Positions 46,836 through 56,295 of a DNA stretch of 64,000 nt are shown here, one piece after another. The DNA comes from Neptunomonas antarctica (lineage in GTDB: Bacteria > Pseudomonadota > Gammaproteobacteria > Pseudomonadales > Balneatricaceae). The notes below the pieces were generated by a model, which made no database searches, was not told the origin of the DNA, and saw nothing but the letters and a program-made list of their open reading frames with translations. Numbering within the stretch: position 1 is the first letter of the stretch; each line of letters opens with the position of its first letter. The stretch spans positions 1-64,000 of the forward strand of contig NZ_LJSI01000027.1 in the NCBI RefSeq assembly GCF_001305295.1, written 5' to 3'. The position numbers and the translations under genes are program-made.

Positions 46836-47142
46836 TGTGAGTCCCTTCGTCTAAAGAAGCAGCACTCTAGCAGCTGTTGAGCCATAACTAACAGCAAAAT
46901 TTTTGACCTCAGCTTTCCTCTATCACTTCTCCTATGAGCAGCCCCGATACTATCGACTCTTCAGCGAGCTTTGGCACTGCACTGCACTGCCCTTCTACCC
47001 AGCTAAAGTTATAGCTATTAAAACAAAGCACCAGTGATCGGTTTGCGTGAACGCACTAGATATCTTAGGATAAAAATGAGCCACCCTAAACGTTGTCAGA
47101 CCTATACAATAGGTTTATCTAAGCCCGAAGGAATCAGGAAAT
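46836..47142. other. Intergenic region with operator-like palindrome
   Basis: No gene is visible in this 307-bp divergent gap. Near its right end ACCTATACAATAGGT (47100-47114) is a 6-3-6 inverted repeat between a TTGTCA (47093-47098) and a weak TATCTA (47116-47121), the position expected for a repressor operator controlling the dehydrogenase gene. No linked regulator gene is present. Confidence 0.5.
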
Positions 47143-48222
47143 ATGGTTAGCCGTACGATGAAAGCAATCACCACAACCGGTAATGGCGGCTACGAAAAAC
47201 TGGTCTATACCGATGTTCCTGTTCCTGAAATCACGCAGGGTGAAGTGCTGGTTAAAGTGCTGGCTGCAGGGGTGAATAACACCGAGATCAATACGCGGCT
47301 TGGATGGTATTCTTCATCCGTTAATGAATCCACACAGGAAGCCTCACATGAAAAATCAGGCATTCAAAACGCGGATGGTGGATGGAATAAAAAAACACCC
47401 TTTCCCTTTATTCAAGGTACAGACTGCTGCGGAGAGGTGGTTAGCGCCGCTAATGATGTAGACACTAGTATCCTTGGCAAACGTGTCTTGATCCGTCCCT
47501 GCATACGTGAACAGGGTTTTGATTCACTGGATAATATCTGGATGGGATCTGATTTTGACGGGGCTTTCGCTCAATATGTAAAGGTCCGGGCGAGTGAAGT
47601 ATTCCCTATTAGCTGTAACTGGACGGATGCTGAACTAGGGTCGATTCCTTGCGCGTATGGAACGTCTGAAAACATGCTGCACAGAGCACAATTAAAAGCA
47701 GGTGAAACGGTTTTGGTTACCGGTGCTTCTGGCGGCGTAGGGTCTGCGACGGTACAACTGGCCAAACGCAGAGGCGCAAGAGTTATCGCTATTTCGAGCG
47801 TTGAGAAACATGAGGCAATAGCAAAAATCGGTGCCGATCAACTCATTAGCCGCTCCGCTGACTTATTAAAAGAACTGGGCGAGCAGTCAGTCGACGTAGT
47901 GGTCGATAATGTAGCAGGCCGTGGATTCTCAGCTATGCTCAAGGTTTTAAAACGTGGCGGCAGGCTTGTATCTTCTGGAGCAATAGCAGGGCCTCTCGTC
48001 GAGCTTGATATGCGAGATATGTACTTAAAGGATATAACACTGATCGGAACGACTGCGTGGGACAAGCCCGTATTCCCAAATATTGTGAGATATATCGAAC
48101 AAGGAGAAATTCAGCCGGTGCTGGCTAAGACCTTTCCTTTGTCTTCAATTGCAGAAGCACAAAAAGAGTTTCTCAAGAAAGAACATGTGGGTAAGTTTGT
48201 ACTTATTCCTCCGGCCGACTAA
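47143..48222 (+). CDS. Zinc-less MDR alcohol dehydrogenase / quinone reductase-like
   Basis: Medium-chain dehydrogenase of 359 residues. The GroES-like N-terminal half is followed by a Rossmann fold with VLVTGASGGVGSATVQLAK. Where zinc enzymes have a catalytic Cys the sequence has AAGVNNTEIN, so it most likely lacks catalytic zinc, like quinone oxidoreductases. An insertion rich in Ser/Asn (about 55-80) is unusual. An AGGAA site stands before the ATG. The flavoprotein gene follows in 20 bp, suggesting one operon. Substrate unknown. Confidence 0.85.
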   Translation: MVSRTMKAITTTGNGGYEKLVYTDVPVPEITQGEVLVKVLAAGVNNTEINTRLGWYSSSVNESTQEASHEKSGIQNADGGWNKKTPFPFIQGTDCCGEVVSAANDVDTSILGKRVLIRPCIREQGFDSLDNIWMGSDFDGAFAQYVKVRASEVFPISCNWTDAELGSIPCAYGTSENMLHRAQLKAGETVLVTGASGGVGSATVQLAKRRGARVIAISSVEKHEAIAKIGADQLISRSADLLKELGEQSVDVVVDNVAGRGFSAMLKVLKRGGRLVSSGAIAGPLVELDMRDMYLKDITLIGTTAWDKPVFPNIVRYIEQGEIQPVLAKTFPLSSIAEAQKEFLKKEHVGKFVLIPPAD

Positions 48223-48242
48223 ATGTTACTCAGGGAGTATTC

Positions 48243-48857
48243 ATGTACGAGTTAACATCTCAAGGGGACATTCGTGCAGCGATTGGCGAACCTAACCCTC
48301 TGACAAGGAAGAAGATCTACAATCACCTTAATGCCCGGATGCAAGCCTTTATCCGAACATCACCATTAGCCATGCTGGCTACTGTCGATGAGTCAGGGTT
48401 TCCAACTATATCCCCTAAAGGCGACAAAGCAGGTTTTATACAAGTTAAAGATGATAAAACACTACTGCTTCCGGAACTAAAGGGAAATAAATTAGCCTTC
48501 TCGCTGACCAATATCGTAAACAGCAATAACAAGGTCGGCCTCATCTTTTTACGGCCTGGTACAACCGAAACATTGCGTGTTCATGGCACATGCAGGCTAT
48601 TCAAAGGCAATGATATTTGTACCTCTGTTGCAGGTTCAACGCAGCAAGCATTACTGGTATTAGAAATCGCAGTAAGTAACGCCTACTTCCATTGCGGTAA
48701 AGCGCTGCTGCGCAGCAAAGCATGGAATGCAGAAAGCCATCAAACGCCTATTACGGTATCATTTGGCAAGGAAATTGCTGAAAACACAAGCAGTACTGAA
48801 GAACTTATTCAGGAAATAGACGCAGGCGTTCAAAGCAGATACATAACCGATTTATAG
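48243..48857 (+). CDS. PPOX-class FMN-binding protein
   Basis: A 204-residue protein of the pyridoxamine 5'-phosphate oxidase-like split-barrel family (MSMEG_1061-type): LAMLATVDESGFPTISPKGD at the FMN-binding start, GNKLAFSLTNIVNSNNKVGL and GTTETLRVHGTCRLF, then AYFHCGKALLRSKAWN. Such proteins bind FMN or F420 and reduce small molecules; they are usually not true PdxH. It is paired with the dehydrogenase upstream and ended by a hairpin. Confidence 0.87.
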   Translation: MYELTSQGDIRAAIGEPNPLTRKKIYNHLNARMQAFIRTSPLAMLATVDESGFPTISPKGDKAGFIQVKDDKTLLLPELKGNKLAFSLTNIVNSNNKVGLIFLRPGTTETLRVHGTCRLFKGNDICTSVAGSTQQALLVLEIAVSNAYFHCGKALLRSKAWNAESHQTPITVSFGKEIAENTSSTEELIQEIDAGVQSRYITDL

Positions 48858-48863
48858 AAATAG

Positions 48864-48881
48864 AGCCCGCATCAGCGGGTT
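48864..48881 (+). terminator. Terminator after PPOX gene
   Basis: A 7-bp stem (AGCCCGC / GCGGGTT, one G-T pair) with an ATCA loop, followed by TCTTCTC. It lies 6 bp after the stop. Confidence 0.7.
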
Positions 48882-48905
48882 TCTTCTCGACTCAGCTCCA
48901 CTATT

Positions 48906-49625
48906 TTAATCCGTTAAATAATATTCGACCGTTGAGACAACCCGAACACTTTTGATATGCGGGTTATTTTTATCTCTATCGTTAATGCTAAACTGCCCTT
49001 GCGAAGCTCGTTTAATTTTACCTAAGGCACTTTGTGAGTCTGTCGCGAATTTTTGAGCGACTTCTCGGGCTTCACGTGTCGCTTCTTCAACCATGTCAGG
49101 CTTCACTTCATTTAAACGTGTGAATATGTATTCGGTTTGCGCTTCGTAATTATTCGCGGTAAAGACAATGCCTTTCTTACCCAGCTGCGATAGTGAGCCC
49201 ATCACAGCACGAACTGCTTCAATATTTTTGGAATATACGGTCACTGTTTGAGTGGCTGTGTAACGAAACTCAGCTCTGTCATTATTGCCGTATTGCTGCG
49301 CCGATCTATCGATAATAGCCGGTGACGCTACGGTTATTTCATTGGACGCGATAGTATTCTGTTCCAAGAATACACGGATGCTTTGTGTCTTTGCGTCAAT
49401 ATCGCTGTATAAATTCCCCAGGTCGTTATCCGCAACGCTGAACTGAATCGGCCAAATGACGATATCGGCAGGATATTCGCGTTCAGACAGCCCTTTTACG
49501 GTCACACTTCTGTCGTAAAGCTTGTATTGAATCGCGGCATTACCTAACGTGTAGCCAAGCACACTTAGCCCTAAAAAGATAAAAACACCCAATAGCGCTG
49601 CACTAATTTTGCTATATCCCTGCAT
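48906..49625 (-). CDS. SIMPL domain protein
   Basis: A 239-residue exported or membrane-anchored protein of the SIMPL (DUF541) family. An N-terminal helix (about 10-30) is followed by the family's YDRSVTVKGLSEREYPAD strand and a KIRVFLEQN-type helical repeat. SIMPL proteins act in the periplasm and are poorly characterised. The ATG at 49625 has a GAGAGG site; the TTG one codon earlier is not needed. Confidence 0.85.
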   Translation of the reverse strand: MQGYSKISAALLGVFIFLGLSVLGYTLGNAAIQYKLYDRSVTVKGLSEREYPADIVIWPIQFSVADNDLGNLYSDIDAKTQSIRVFLEQNTIASNEITVASPAIIDRSAQQYGNNDRAEFRYTATQTVTVYSKNIEAVRAVMGSLSQLGKKGIVFTANNYEAQTEYIFTRLNEVKPDMVEEATREAREVAQKFATDSQSALGKIKRASQGQFSINDRDKNNPHIKSVRVVSTVEYYLTD

Positions 49626-49712
49626 CAAAAACCTCTCATCAAACGTAATTTTCGCCTATTACGTACTCTCTTAATATTCAATTACCACTGTTGCAGCAGT
49701 GTGAACTTCGGA

Positions 49713-50402
49713 TTATGCAACCACACCAAATAACTGGCCAACGGCTGCTGTTATTCCCATAGCCAATGCACCCCAGAATGTCACTCTGATGGCGCCTGTA
49801 GTCATCGGTGCTCCGCCTGCCCGTGCAGCAAGCCCGCCTAACGATGCCAAAAACAATAAAGATAAGACAGCAACTACCGGTATCAGCTGATCGCCGGGAA
49901 CCAGCCATGCCGCCGCTAATGGCAATGCAGCACCCAGCGTAAATGTACCGGCAGAAGATAAGGCTGCCTGAACTGGCCGGGCCCTCACGTTTTCCAATAT
50001 TCCCAGCTCGTCTCTGGCATGTGCGCCTAAGGCATCATGAGCCATGAGCTGTTCGGCGACTTGTGCTGCCAAATGCGAATCAAGGCCTCGTTCCTCATAA
50101 ATAGAAGCCAGTTCACGCTTTTCAAATTCAGCATCTTCGTTTAATGAACGCTGCTCGAGTGCTAAATCAGCATTTTCTGTATCGGACTGGGAACTCACCG
50201 ATACATATTCGCCTGCCGCCATCGACATCGCACCGGCGACCAGCCCTGCAATACCGGCCAGAAGAATACCTTCATGTGCGGTATCTGCCGCCGCCACACC
50301 AATAATCAGGCTCGCAGTTGACACAATCCCGTCATTTGCGCCCAGCACCGCAGCACGCAACCAACCGATACGATGTGATCGGTGTATTTCATGATGGCTC
50401 AT
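49713..50402 (-). CDS. VIT1/CCC1 family iron/manganese transporter
   Basis: A 229-residue membrane protein of the vacuolar-iron-transporter-like family. It has the signature RAAVLGANDGIVSTASLIIG, the helix GAMSMAAGEYVSVSSQSD, a cytoplasmic metal-binding stretch rich in Glu (about 80-120), and three more helices. It probably exports or sequesters Fe2+ or Mn2+. The start is the ATG at 50402; the ribosome site is weak. Confidence 0.9.
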   Translation of the reverse strand: MSHHEIHRSHRIGWLRAAVLGANDGIVSTASLIIGVAAADTAHEGILLAGIAGLVAGAMSMAAGEYVSVSSQSDTENADLALEQRSLNEDAEFEKRELASIYEERGLDSHLAAQVAEQLMAHDALGAHARDELGILENVRARPVQAALSSAGTFTLGAALPLAAAWLVPGDQLIPVVAVLSLLFLASLGGLAARAGGAPMTTGAIRVTFWGALAMGITAAVGQLFGVVA

Positions 50403-50477
50403 AAACAATCTCTAAGAATTTATTAATCTAATACCAACAGCACAAACACCAACCCTTTTCTCTTATGCTATTCGCGG

Positions 50478-50882
50478 TTAGCGGCTTGCAACCAAGTCTC
50501 TGGGTAGCTGATCAATAGAATTGAGATGAATTGCCTGTAACTCTTCGCCATTAAATAAGACGTTAGAACCCGTTTGTTTTTGAACAATTGCATCTAACGC
50601 TTGTATGTCTATTGTGCCATTACCCGATATCTCATCCAATTCTTCAGGACTTAACGAAGAAGTACGTCCGCCGGGCAAATAAATGGTCCCATTTGAAAAA
50701 TCTACAGCGAAGGCAATCACCCCTGGAACAAAAAAGAACAGCAGCCCAATGGCATCCAATAAAATAATACTTGAATCAAGTCGACCGTTTATTTGGCCCT
50801 TTCGTTCAGGATGTATAATAGTTCCACATCCTGCGATGCTGGTTATAAAACAGAATATTAAAATAGCTGATAAAGACTTCAT
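50478..50882 (-). CDS. Small lipoprotein of unknown function
   Basis: A 134-residue predicted lipoprotein: a hydrophobic leader ending in the lipobox SIAGC, mature start CGTIIHPERKGQINGRLD, and a second hydrophobic segment IILLDAIGLLFFFVPGVIAF that may re-enter the membrane, followed by TIYLPGG. I recognise a family of this pattern sometimes labelled polyribonucleotide nucleotidyltransferase, a name with no basis here. The start is the ATG at 50882 with an AAGGA site. Confidence 0.78.
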   Translation of the reverse strand: MKSLSAILIFCFITSIAGCGTIIHPERKGQINGRLDSSIILLDAIGLLFFFVPGVIAFAVDFSNGTIYLPGGRTSSLSPEELDEISGNGTIDIQALDAIVQKQTGSNVLFNGEELQAIHLNSIDQLPRDLVASR

Positions 50883-51125
50883 GATTTGATCCTTTATAAG
50901 ACTCAAAAATAGACACTACTACCAGTAAGAACTCAGTCTATAGCACGCAACACCTCCCATTCAGGGATGGTTGCCAGACTGATTTACCCAGCATCAGGGT
51001 CTTTAGAATGAGCTTTATATGCGCCAAGAGCAATCTCAAAATCAGTGCCCGAAAACAAACCCACCAGCATGCTCAAGCAGCACTGATAATGCATCCATAT
51101 CGTCAGGAAAACCTGCCTTTTCCCC

Positions 51126-51551
51126 CTACTCGTTTACACCTAAAGCATTAACTCTGATATGCCCGGACTTTGCTTTATTAAGATCAACCTGCAAACGCAT
51201 TTCAGACCAGCCATGCACCTTATCGTGAGCTTCGATATAAACATTCGTCAGCCCTGCTGGTATCTGCACACGATTAATACCCCGGGTAAAAGGCTGCTCA
51301 TTCACATGGGGATGAAATAACACGCGATCACCCAGAATATTGCCTTGAGCATCCACTACCCGCCAGTTATCTGCGTAATGATCCCAACCTTCATCATTGT
51401 GTTGCAGTGTGACATTAACGGCCCAACTCTCACTTCCGGCACTCTGAAAATCAGCCCTCAGAATGCTGACATCACCGGCAACCGCGGTATTTAAGATCCC
51501 CTGAGCCAACACGCCTACTAACAAGACTTTACATTTACCGAACATACTCAT
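51126..51551 (-). CDS. Exported hypothetical protein, beta-rich
   Basis: A 141-residue protein with a signal peptide (about 1-24, ending AVAGD). The mature part (SILRADFQSAG, VNVTLQHNDEGWDHYADNWRV, IPAGLTNVYIEAHDKVHGW) looks like one beta-sandwich domain. I know of such uncharacterised periplasmic proteins in gammaproteobacteria but cannot name a function. The ATG at 51551 has an AGG site. Confidence 0.7.
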   Translation of the reverse strand: MSMFGKCKVLLVGVLAQGILNTAVAGDVSILRADFQSAGSESWAVNVTLQHNDEGWDHYADNWRVVDAQGNILGDRVLFHPHVNEQPFTRGINRVQIPAGLTNVYIEAHDKVHGWSEMRLQVDLNKAKSGHIRVNALGVNE

Positions 51552-51671
51552 CAAAATACCTGCCAATATTTAAATCGCCATCGTAAACAGATCAACAACC
51601 GGTATGACTGGCGTAATCATCGCGGCTACAAGAGACTAACCTATCAGCAGCTTATCTTTAGGGCGGTATGA

Positions 51672-52442
51672 CTACTTACCCACCTCTATAACAAGCGCCG
51701 GATCAAAATATGGATTCTCGATGATATCTGCTGTGCTATACCCGCGGGGATTGCACACCACACGTGTACCATTAACGTAATAGTCAAAGCTATCGTGGGT
51801 ATGTCCATGAATCCACAAGTCTGACCGCTGACCGTCCACCAGCCATTCGGCGTCAGACACGAAGCATGGGTTTAACGGCGAAGAGGCAAAACGCGGATGT
51901 ATGCTGTTAATGGAAGGCGAGTGATGTGTAATCACCACCGTTTGTCCCGCAAATGGCTCATCTAATTGCGCATTAAGCCAGCTCGCATGTCGTTGGAATT
52001 GCGACATTGCATCTTCGGGCGTAAACAAAGTATCAAGGGAGTCATCCAGGTAAATTCGGCTGAAATCCCGTAGCGTTGCCGATGCCATATTGATGGCAAA
52101 ATCCCGCTGCTCTCCCACCTCACCAAATAGCTTAAAATCTGTCCATAAAGTAGCACCCAGAAAGCGCACACCCTCTATTACCACCGCATCATTATGCAGT
52201 ACATAAATGTTGTCAGTAGCACACAGGCGCTTTAATTCGTGGACGGTTGCAACGATACTGTTGCCATAAAATTCGTGATTCCCGGGGACATATATAACCG
52301 GTTTTAAAAATTGTTTAGCCCACGTAATCGCTTCTTTTGGACGGGCAATATCTCCGGCAAGAATAATCACATCGGCATCTGTTTCGGGTGGATCGAATGT
52401 ACTGACGCTCAAATGAAGATCCGAAAGAATATGCAGCTTCAT
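51672..52442 (-). CDS. Calcineurin-like metallophosphoesterase
   Basis: A 256-residue cytoplasmic phosphoesterase with all metal-binding motifs: DLHLS, LAGDIARP, VPGNHEFYG, VITHHSPS and IHGHTHDSFDY. Substrate cannot be assigned; the branch is related to YcfX/Ser-Thr phosphatase-like proteins. It is probably cotranscribed with the glutaminase gene, which ends 14 bp upstream. Confidence 0.88.
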   Translation of the reverse strand: MKLHILSDLHLSVSTFDPPETDADVIILAGDIARPKEAITWAKQFLKPVIYVPGNHEFYGNSIVATVHELKRLCATDNIYVLHNDAVVIEGVRFLGATLWTDFKLFGEVGEQRDFAINMASATLRDFSRIYLDDSLDTLFTPEDAMSQFQRHASWLNAQLDEPFAGQTVVITHHSPSINSIHPRFASSPLNPCFVSDAEWLVDGQRSDLWIHGHTHDSFDYYVNGTRVVCNPRGYSTADIIENPYFDPALVIEVGK

Positions 52443-52456
52443 TATTAATATAACCT

Positions 52457-53377
52457 CTAGTGCCCGAAAATAGACCAGCCCGTATGCTGCACAAGCATTT
52501 CTAATGCCTCTGTACCCAGCTTACTGTTACCAATGCTGTCCAGCCCCGGAGACCACACAGCAATAGAGGCATTTCCCGGTGCTATCGCTAAAATGCCACC
52601 GCCGACACCACTCTTACCCGGCAAACCCACACGGTATGCAAACTCACCAGAACCATCATAATGTCCGCACATTAACATTAAGGAATTGATACGGCGGGCA
52701 CGCTGCGGAGAGACTACCCGGATGCCCGTACTTAGATTCATACCATCAGAAACTAAAAACTGTCCAGCATTGGCTAGTTGCTGGCAACTCATCGTAATCG
52801 CGCATTGGTGAAAGTAAGTACCTAGCACATGATCAACAGAGTGCTTTATACGCCCGAACGATGCCATAAAGTGCGCTAATGAAGCGTTGCGGTCGCGGTG
52901 AAGCAATTCGGACTGCGCCACTTTATCATCGATAAAAATGCTTTCATCATTGGCAACAAATCGTAAGAACTGCAATATCTCAGCTAACGTTTCTTTCGGT
53001 TGATGCCCCATCATAATGGCATCAACAATCGCGATGGCCCCCGCATTAATGAACGGATTACGGGGTTTCCCCCCTTCATGCTCAAGTTGAACGATAGAAT
53101 TGAACGGGTCACCTGAAGGCTCCCTGCCGACGTGTGACCAAACAGCATCACCGATCTTACCCAATGCCATAGTGAGGGTAAAAACCTTAGAGATACTCTG
53201 GATAGAAAATAGTTTATCGGCACAACCCGCACTAAACATCTGACCGTCCGGCAGTACGACCGCAATCCCAAATTGATTAGGGTCGACACTGGCCAGTTGT
53301 GGGATATAGTCAGCGACACGACCCCGCTGTGTTCTGAGGGCCATCGTCGCTGTAATTGTGTCTAAAATAGACTGCAT
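52457..53377 (-). CDS. glsA: Glutaminase
   Basis: Serine-dependent beta-lactamase-fold glutaminase of 306 residues, releasing ammonia from glutamine. It shows the catalytic SISK tetrad (Ser61-Lys64) in a [13 protein letters not shown] segment, [13 protein letters not shown], and [14 protein letters not shown]. Such enzymes are linked to acid resistance and nitrogen supply. The start at 53377 has an AGG site somewhat far upstream (11 nt); a longer frame to 53443 overlaps the upstream gene and is unlikely. Confidence 0.92.
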   Translation of the reverse strand: MQSILDTITATMALRTQRGRVADYIPQLASVDPNQFGIAVVLPDGQMFSAGCADKLFSIQSISKVFTLTMALGKIGDAVWSHVGREPSGDPFNSIVQLEHEGGKPRNPFINAGAIAIVDAIMMGHQPKETLAEILQFLRFVANDESIFIDDKVAQSELLHRDRNASLAHFMASFGRIKHSVDHVLGTYFHQCAITMSCQQLANAGQFLVSDGMNLSTGIRVVSPQRARRINSLMLMCGHYDGSGEFAYRVGLPGKSGVGGGILAIAPGNASIAVWSPGLDSIGNSKLGTEALEMLVQHTGWSIFGH

Positions 53378-53417
53378 GATCGTTACGCCTACAATACAAA
53401 AAATACCTGCATGTATG

Positions 53418-53939
53418 TTAGCGTAAAATATCCTCAATGGCATCGACGACTAAGCTAGTGCCAATAGTCACCATCAGAATATCGCCCGCAACACGGACAT
53501 AACGATGATTAACCGGCGGGACTGGCAAGCGTATGAGTAGCTCCTGAGGCAGTTCATAATACACAGTGTCTTCAGCGAGTGGCCGTCCTTTGTGCCATTT
53601 TTTGGCTTGCCCGGGAGGCTGACAACCGTTGTTCTTTTTCTTGAGACCCGGCGGACAGTGGTTCCTGCGCTCCTGATGACTATAATATTCACTAACTACA
53701 CGTCTACCATGATTATCAAAATAGACCGTAGTCACCCGTCGATAATCATCGCGACCCTTATCGTCACGATCACCGTGGCCATTATCAGATTGATGTTTCT
53801 TTTCTTTGTTCTTTCCTTTGTCCTCGGAATTCTTCTTGTCAGCGAATGCGCCCCCCGACATCAGTGCTAAAACAACACCCATTACAATAAGGCGAAGCGA
53901 TGATCTGTTATCAGATGATCTATTACTAAAAGTTGTCAT
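53418..53939 (-). CDS. Exported RcnB-like protein
   Basis: A 173-residue secreted protein: signal peptide (about 15-35, ending GGAFADKK), a highly charged Asp/Lys/His/Asn-rich linker (about 36-70), then [20 protein letters not shown] with two cysteines, and an RcnB-like end [15 protein letters not shown]. RcnB is a periplasmic protein linked to nickel/cobalt homeostasis; this branch with the CPPG motif is uncharacterised. I place the start at 53939. The His/Asp-rich region may bind metal (inference). Confidence 0.72.
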   Translation of the reverse strand: MTTFSNRSSDNRSSLRLIVMGVVLALMSGGAFADKKNSEDKGKNKEKKHQSDNGHGDRDDKGRDDYRRVTTVYFDNHGRRVVSEYYSHQERRNHCPPGLKKKNNGCQPPGQAKKWHKGRPLAEDTVYYELPQELLIRLPVPPVNHRYVRVAGDILMVTIGTSLVVDAIEDILR

Positions 53940-54090
53940 AAAATGTCCCATGTATTGAGAGGCTGAGTTTTAAAATCATGATAAAAACTACCTCAGTAGC
54001 TCATTTTGCGCTGTAGCAACCCGCTTATCAACAAGCAATTCGGGACTAAGTCGCGCTACCTTAAACAAGAGGCATTGCCCTGCCACACGT

Positions 54091-54972
54091 TTATTCCAAG
54101 CGAACATCTTGCTTGGGGGATGTACCAAAATAGCTTTTATAATCGCGACTGAATTGATTGATACTTTTATAACCAACCGCCCGTGCCGTTTGCCCTACGT
54201 TGAGGTCATCATGTGATAGCAGCAACCGCGCTTTGATAAGGCGTAGCCGTTTGAGGTACTGCAGCGGTGAACAGCGTGTGACTTCTTTAAAATGTTTATG
54301 AAAATTTGAAACGCTCATGTTGGCGCGAACGGCTAAGGCTTCAACGGTAATACCTTCGTCAATTTTCTGCTGCAGTTCACTCAGTACGCGAATCACACGA
54401 GAATAGTTCCCTTGATGTAAAATCAGTGCTTTGAGTGCCGGCCCCTGCTGCCCCTTCAGTGCTTCAAAAACAACCTCGCGCACCCGTGCTTGCCCCATAA
54501 CATGCGCATCCAGCGGATCGTGCAAAGCCCGCACCAAACGACTAACCGCCTCCTGCATCCCCTCTGTCATCGCCACAGAATCCATTGGTTTTGGTGAACT
54601 GTTATGATCACTCGGTATGCCATATTCAGGCAAAGAGGTATGAACAAGTTCAGCAAGCACGGTTAAATCGATGCTCACAGCAATCCCTAATAAGGGTTTA
54701 TCTTGTGACGCATATGTCTCGCATTCAAACGGCAACGGCAGTGTTTGTACTAGATAATGCCCCGGATTGTACTCAATAACCCGATCACCTAAATAACCCA
54801 CTTTTTTACCTTGAGCTATAAAGATCAAACTCGGCTCATAGATAATCGGGTTCCGGCCATGCGCTTCCTGACACCGCAACAACGACACACCAGAAACGGC
54901 TGAGGCATAGAAGCCATCTTCTTTATCTTGATGCAGCGGTTCCAAAAGCGAAACCAGATCGGACAGCGCCAT
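54091..54972 (-). CDS. AraC-family regulator
   Basis: Transcription factor of 293 residues: an AraC_N (cupin-like) sensor domain (about 15-170, YEPSLIFIAQGKKVGYLG) and a C-terminal double helix-turn-helix (about 200-290, ALAVRANMSVSNFHKHFKEV and QTARAVGYKSINQFSRDYK). It is divergent from the alcohol dehydrogenase gene across 178 bp, a layout in which this subfamily commonly controls its neighbour. The inducer is probably an alcohol or aldehyde (inference). Confidence 0.88.
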   Translation of the reverse strand: MALSDLVSLLEPLHQDKEDGFYASAVSGVSLLRCQEAHGRNPIIYEPSLIFIAQGKKVGYLGDRVIEYNPGHYLVQTLPLPFECETYASQDKPLLGIAVSIDLTVLAELVHTSLPEYGIPSDHNSSPKPMDSVAMTEGMQEAVSRLVRALHDPLDAHVMGQARVREVVFEALKGQQGPALKALILHQGNYSRVIRVLSELQQKIDEGITVEALAVRANMSVSNFHKHFKEVTRCSPLQYLKRLRLIKARLLLSHDDLNVGQTARAVGYKSINQFSRDYKSYFGTSPKQDVRLE

Positions 54973-55150
54973 AACCTACAACCTCATTTGTTAAAATAGG
55001 ATTATGCCTAAATTTGGCCGTTTAAATCCAAGCTATTAGCATAAATGAAGAGAAACAAGCAAAAAACAAACAGAAATAGGGATCACGCTGCGCACTCATA
55101 TACTGAATAATAGATAGCGTAGTAGAAAACAAATTATCTGGAGATACCCT

Positions 55151-56206
55151 ATGTCTGTGACTAAAGCCTACGCTGCTCAAACAGCTACATCAAAAATGGC
55201 TCCGCTGAATATCCAGCGCCGTACATTGCGTCCTGATGACGTTGCTATTGATATCTTATACTGCGGCGTGTGTCACTCCGATATCCATCAGGCAGAAAAT
55301 GACTGGGGGAACTCTATCTATCCCGTTGTGCCTGGCCACGAAATTATTGGCCGAGTGACGAGCATCGGCCCGAACGTTACCCAATATAAGGTAGGCGACA
55401 TTGTCGGTGTCGGTTGTATGGTAGATTCATGTTGCAGCTGCTCATCCTGCCATGCAGGTTTAGAGCAATACTGCGAAAACGGAATGGTCGGCACCTATAA
55501 CGGCAAAGACTATTACGACGGTACATTAACCTCTGGCGGCTACTCCGAACACATTGTTGTACGTGAAGCCTTTGTACTTTCAATACCCGATACGTTAGAT
55601 ATTAAAGCCGCCGCACCCTTGCTGTGTGCAGGCATTACGACTTATTCCCCCCTCAAGCATTATGGTGTTAAGGCAGGTGACAAAGTTGGCATTCTCGGTA
55701 TGGGTGGTTTAGGACACATGGGCGTGAAATATGCCAAAGCCTTAGGCGCAGAAGTCACTGTATTTACGCGTTCACAGAGCAAAGTAGCTGAAGCGAAGCT
55801 ATTAGGTGCTGATCATGTCATCGTCTCGACTGATGCCGATCAAATGGCGGCCGCCACTCTTACCTTTAACTTTTTACTGGATACCATCCCTGTAGCGCAT
55901 GACTTTAACCCGTACCTCAACTGCCTTAAAGTGGATGGCGCTCATATTATTGTAGGATTGGTTACCGGTATAGATCCACCTATCTGGGGCGCAAGTTTGA
56001 TTACTAAACGTCGCATCCTGGCAGGATCAATGATTGGCGGTATTGCAGAAACCCAGGAAATGCTTAACTTTTCAGCGGAACACGGGATTAATTGCGAAGT
56101 AGAGATGCTTGATATCCAGAATATCAATGTAGCGTATGAACGCATGAAAAAAGGCGATGTTAAATACCGCTTTGTTATCGATATGAACTCATTAAAAAAG
56201 TCATAA
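55151..56206 (+). CDS. Zinc-dependent NADP alcohol dehydrogenase (YahK/CAD type)
   Basis: Medium-chain dehydrogenase of 351 residues acting on alcohols or aldehydes. It has the catalytic zinc ligands CGVCHSDIH and GHE, structural zinc cysteines DSCCSCSSCHAGLEQYC, and the cofactor loop GMGGLGHMGVKYAK. Arg and Ser after the second strand (FTRSQSK) suggest NADP(H). The start has a TGGAG site. It is divergent from the AraC regulator. Nothing indicates the exact substrate. Confidence 0.9.
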   Translation: MSVTKAYAAQTATSKMAPLNIQRRTLRPDDVAIDILYCGVCHSDIHQAENDWGNSIYPVVPGHEIIGRVTSIGPNVTQYKVGDIVGVGCMVDSCCSCSSCHAGLEQYCENGMVGTYNGKDYYDGTLTSGGYSEHIVVREAFVLSIPDTLDIKAAAPLLCAGITTYSPLKHYGVKAGDKVGILGMGGLGHMGVKYAKALGAEVTVFTRSQSKVAEAKLLGADHVIVSTDADQMAAATLTFNFLLDTIPVAHDFNPYLNCLKVDGAHIIVGLVTGIDPPIWGASLITKRRILAGSMIGGIAETQEMLNFSAEHGINCEVEMLDIQNINVAYERMKKGDVKYRFVIDMNSLKKS

Positions 56207-56250
56207 TCAGCATAGACGGAGCTAACTAGTCCACTTCAACTACTGCTAAT

Positions 56251-56280
56251 GATCGACCCGGAGTTGTTATCGGGTCGGTC
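56251..56280. terminator. Terminator between dehydrogenase and glpM
   Basis: A 10-bp stem (GATCGACCCG / CGGGTCGGTC, one T-G pair) with a 10-nt loop, followed on the plus strand by GTTTTA. It serves the dehydrogenase gene and possibly the convergent glpM. Confidence 0.78.
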
Positions 56281-56295
56281 GTTTTATGTTAAAAA

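Noticed and set aside
51019-51228. 69-codon plus-strand frame near the exported hypothetical gene
   Set aside because: It has no ribosome site or recognisable domain, and overlaps the end of the opposite-strand gene.
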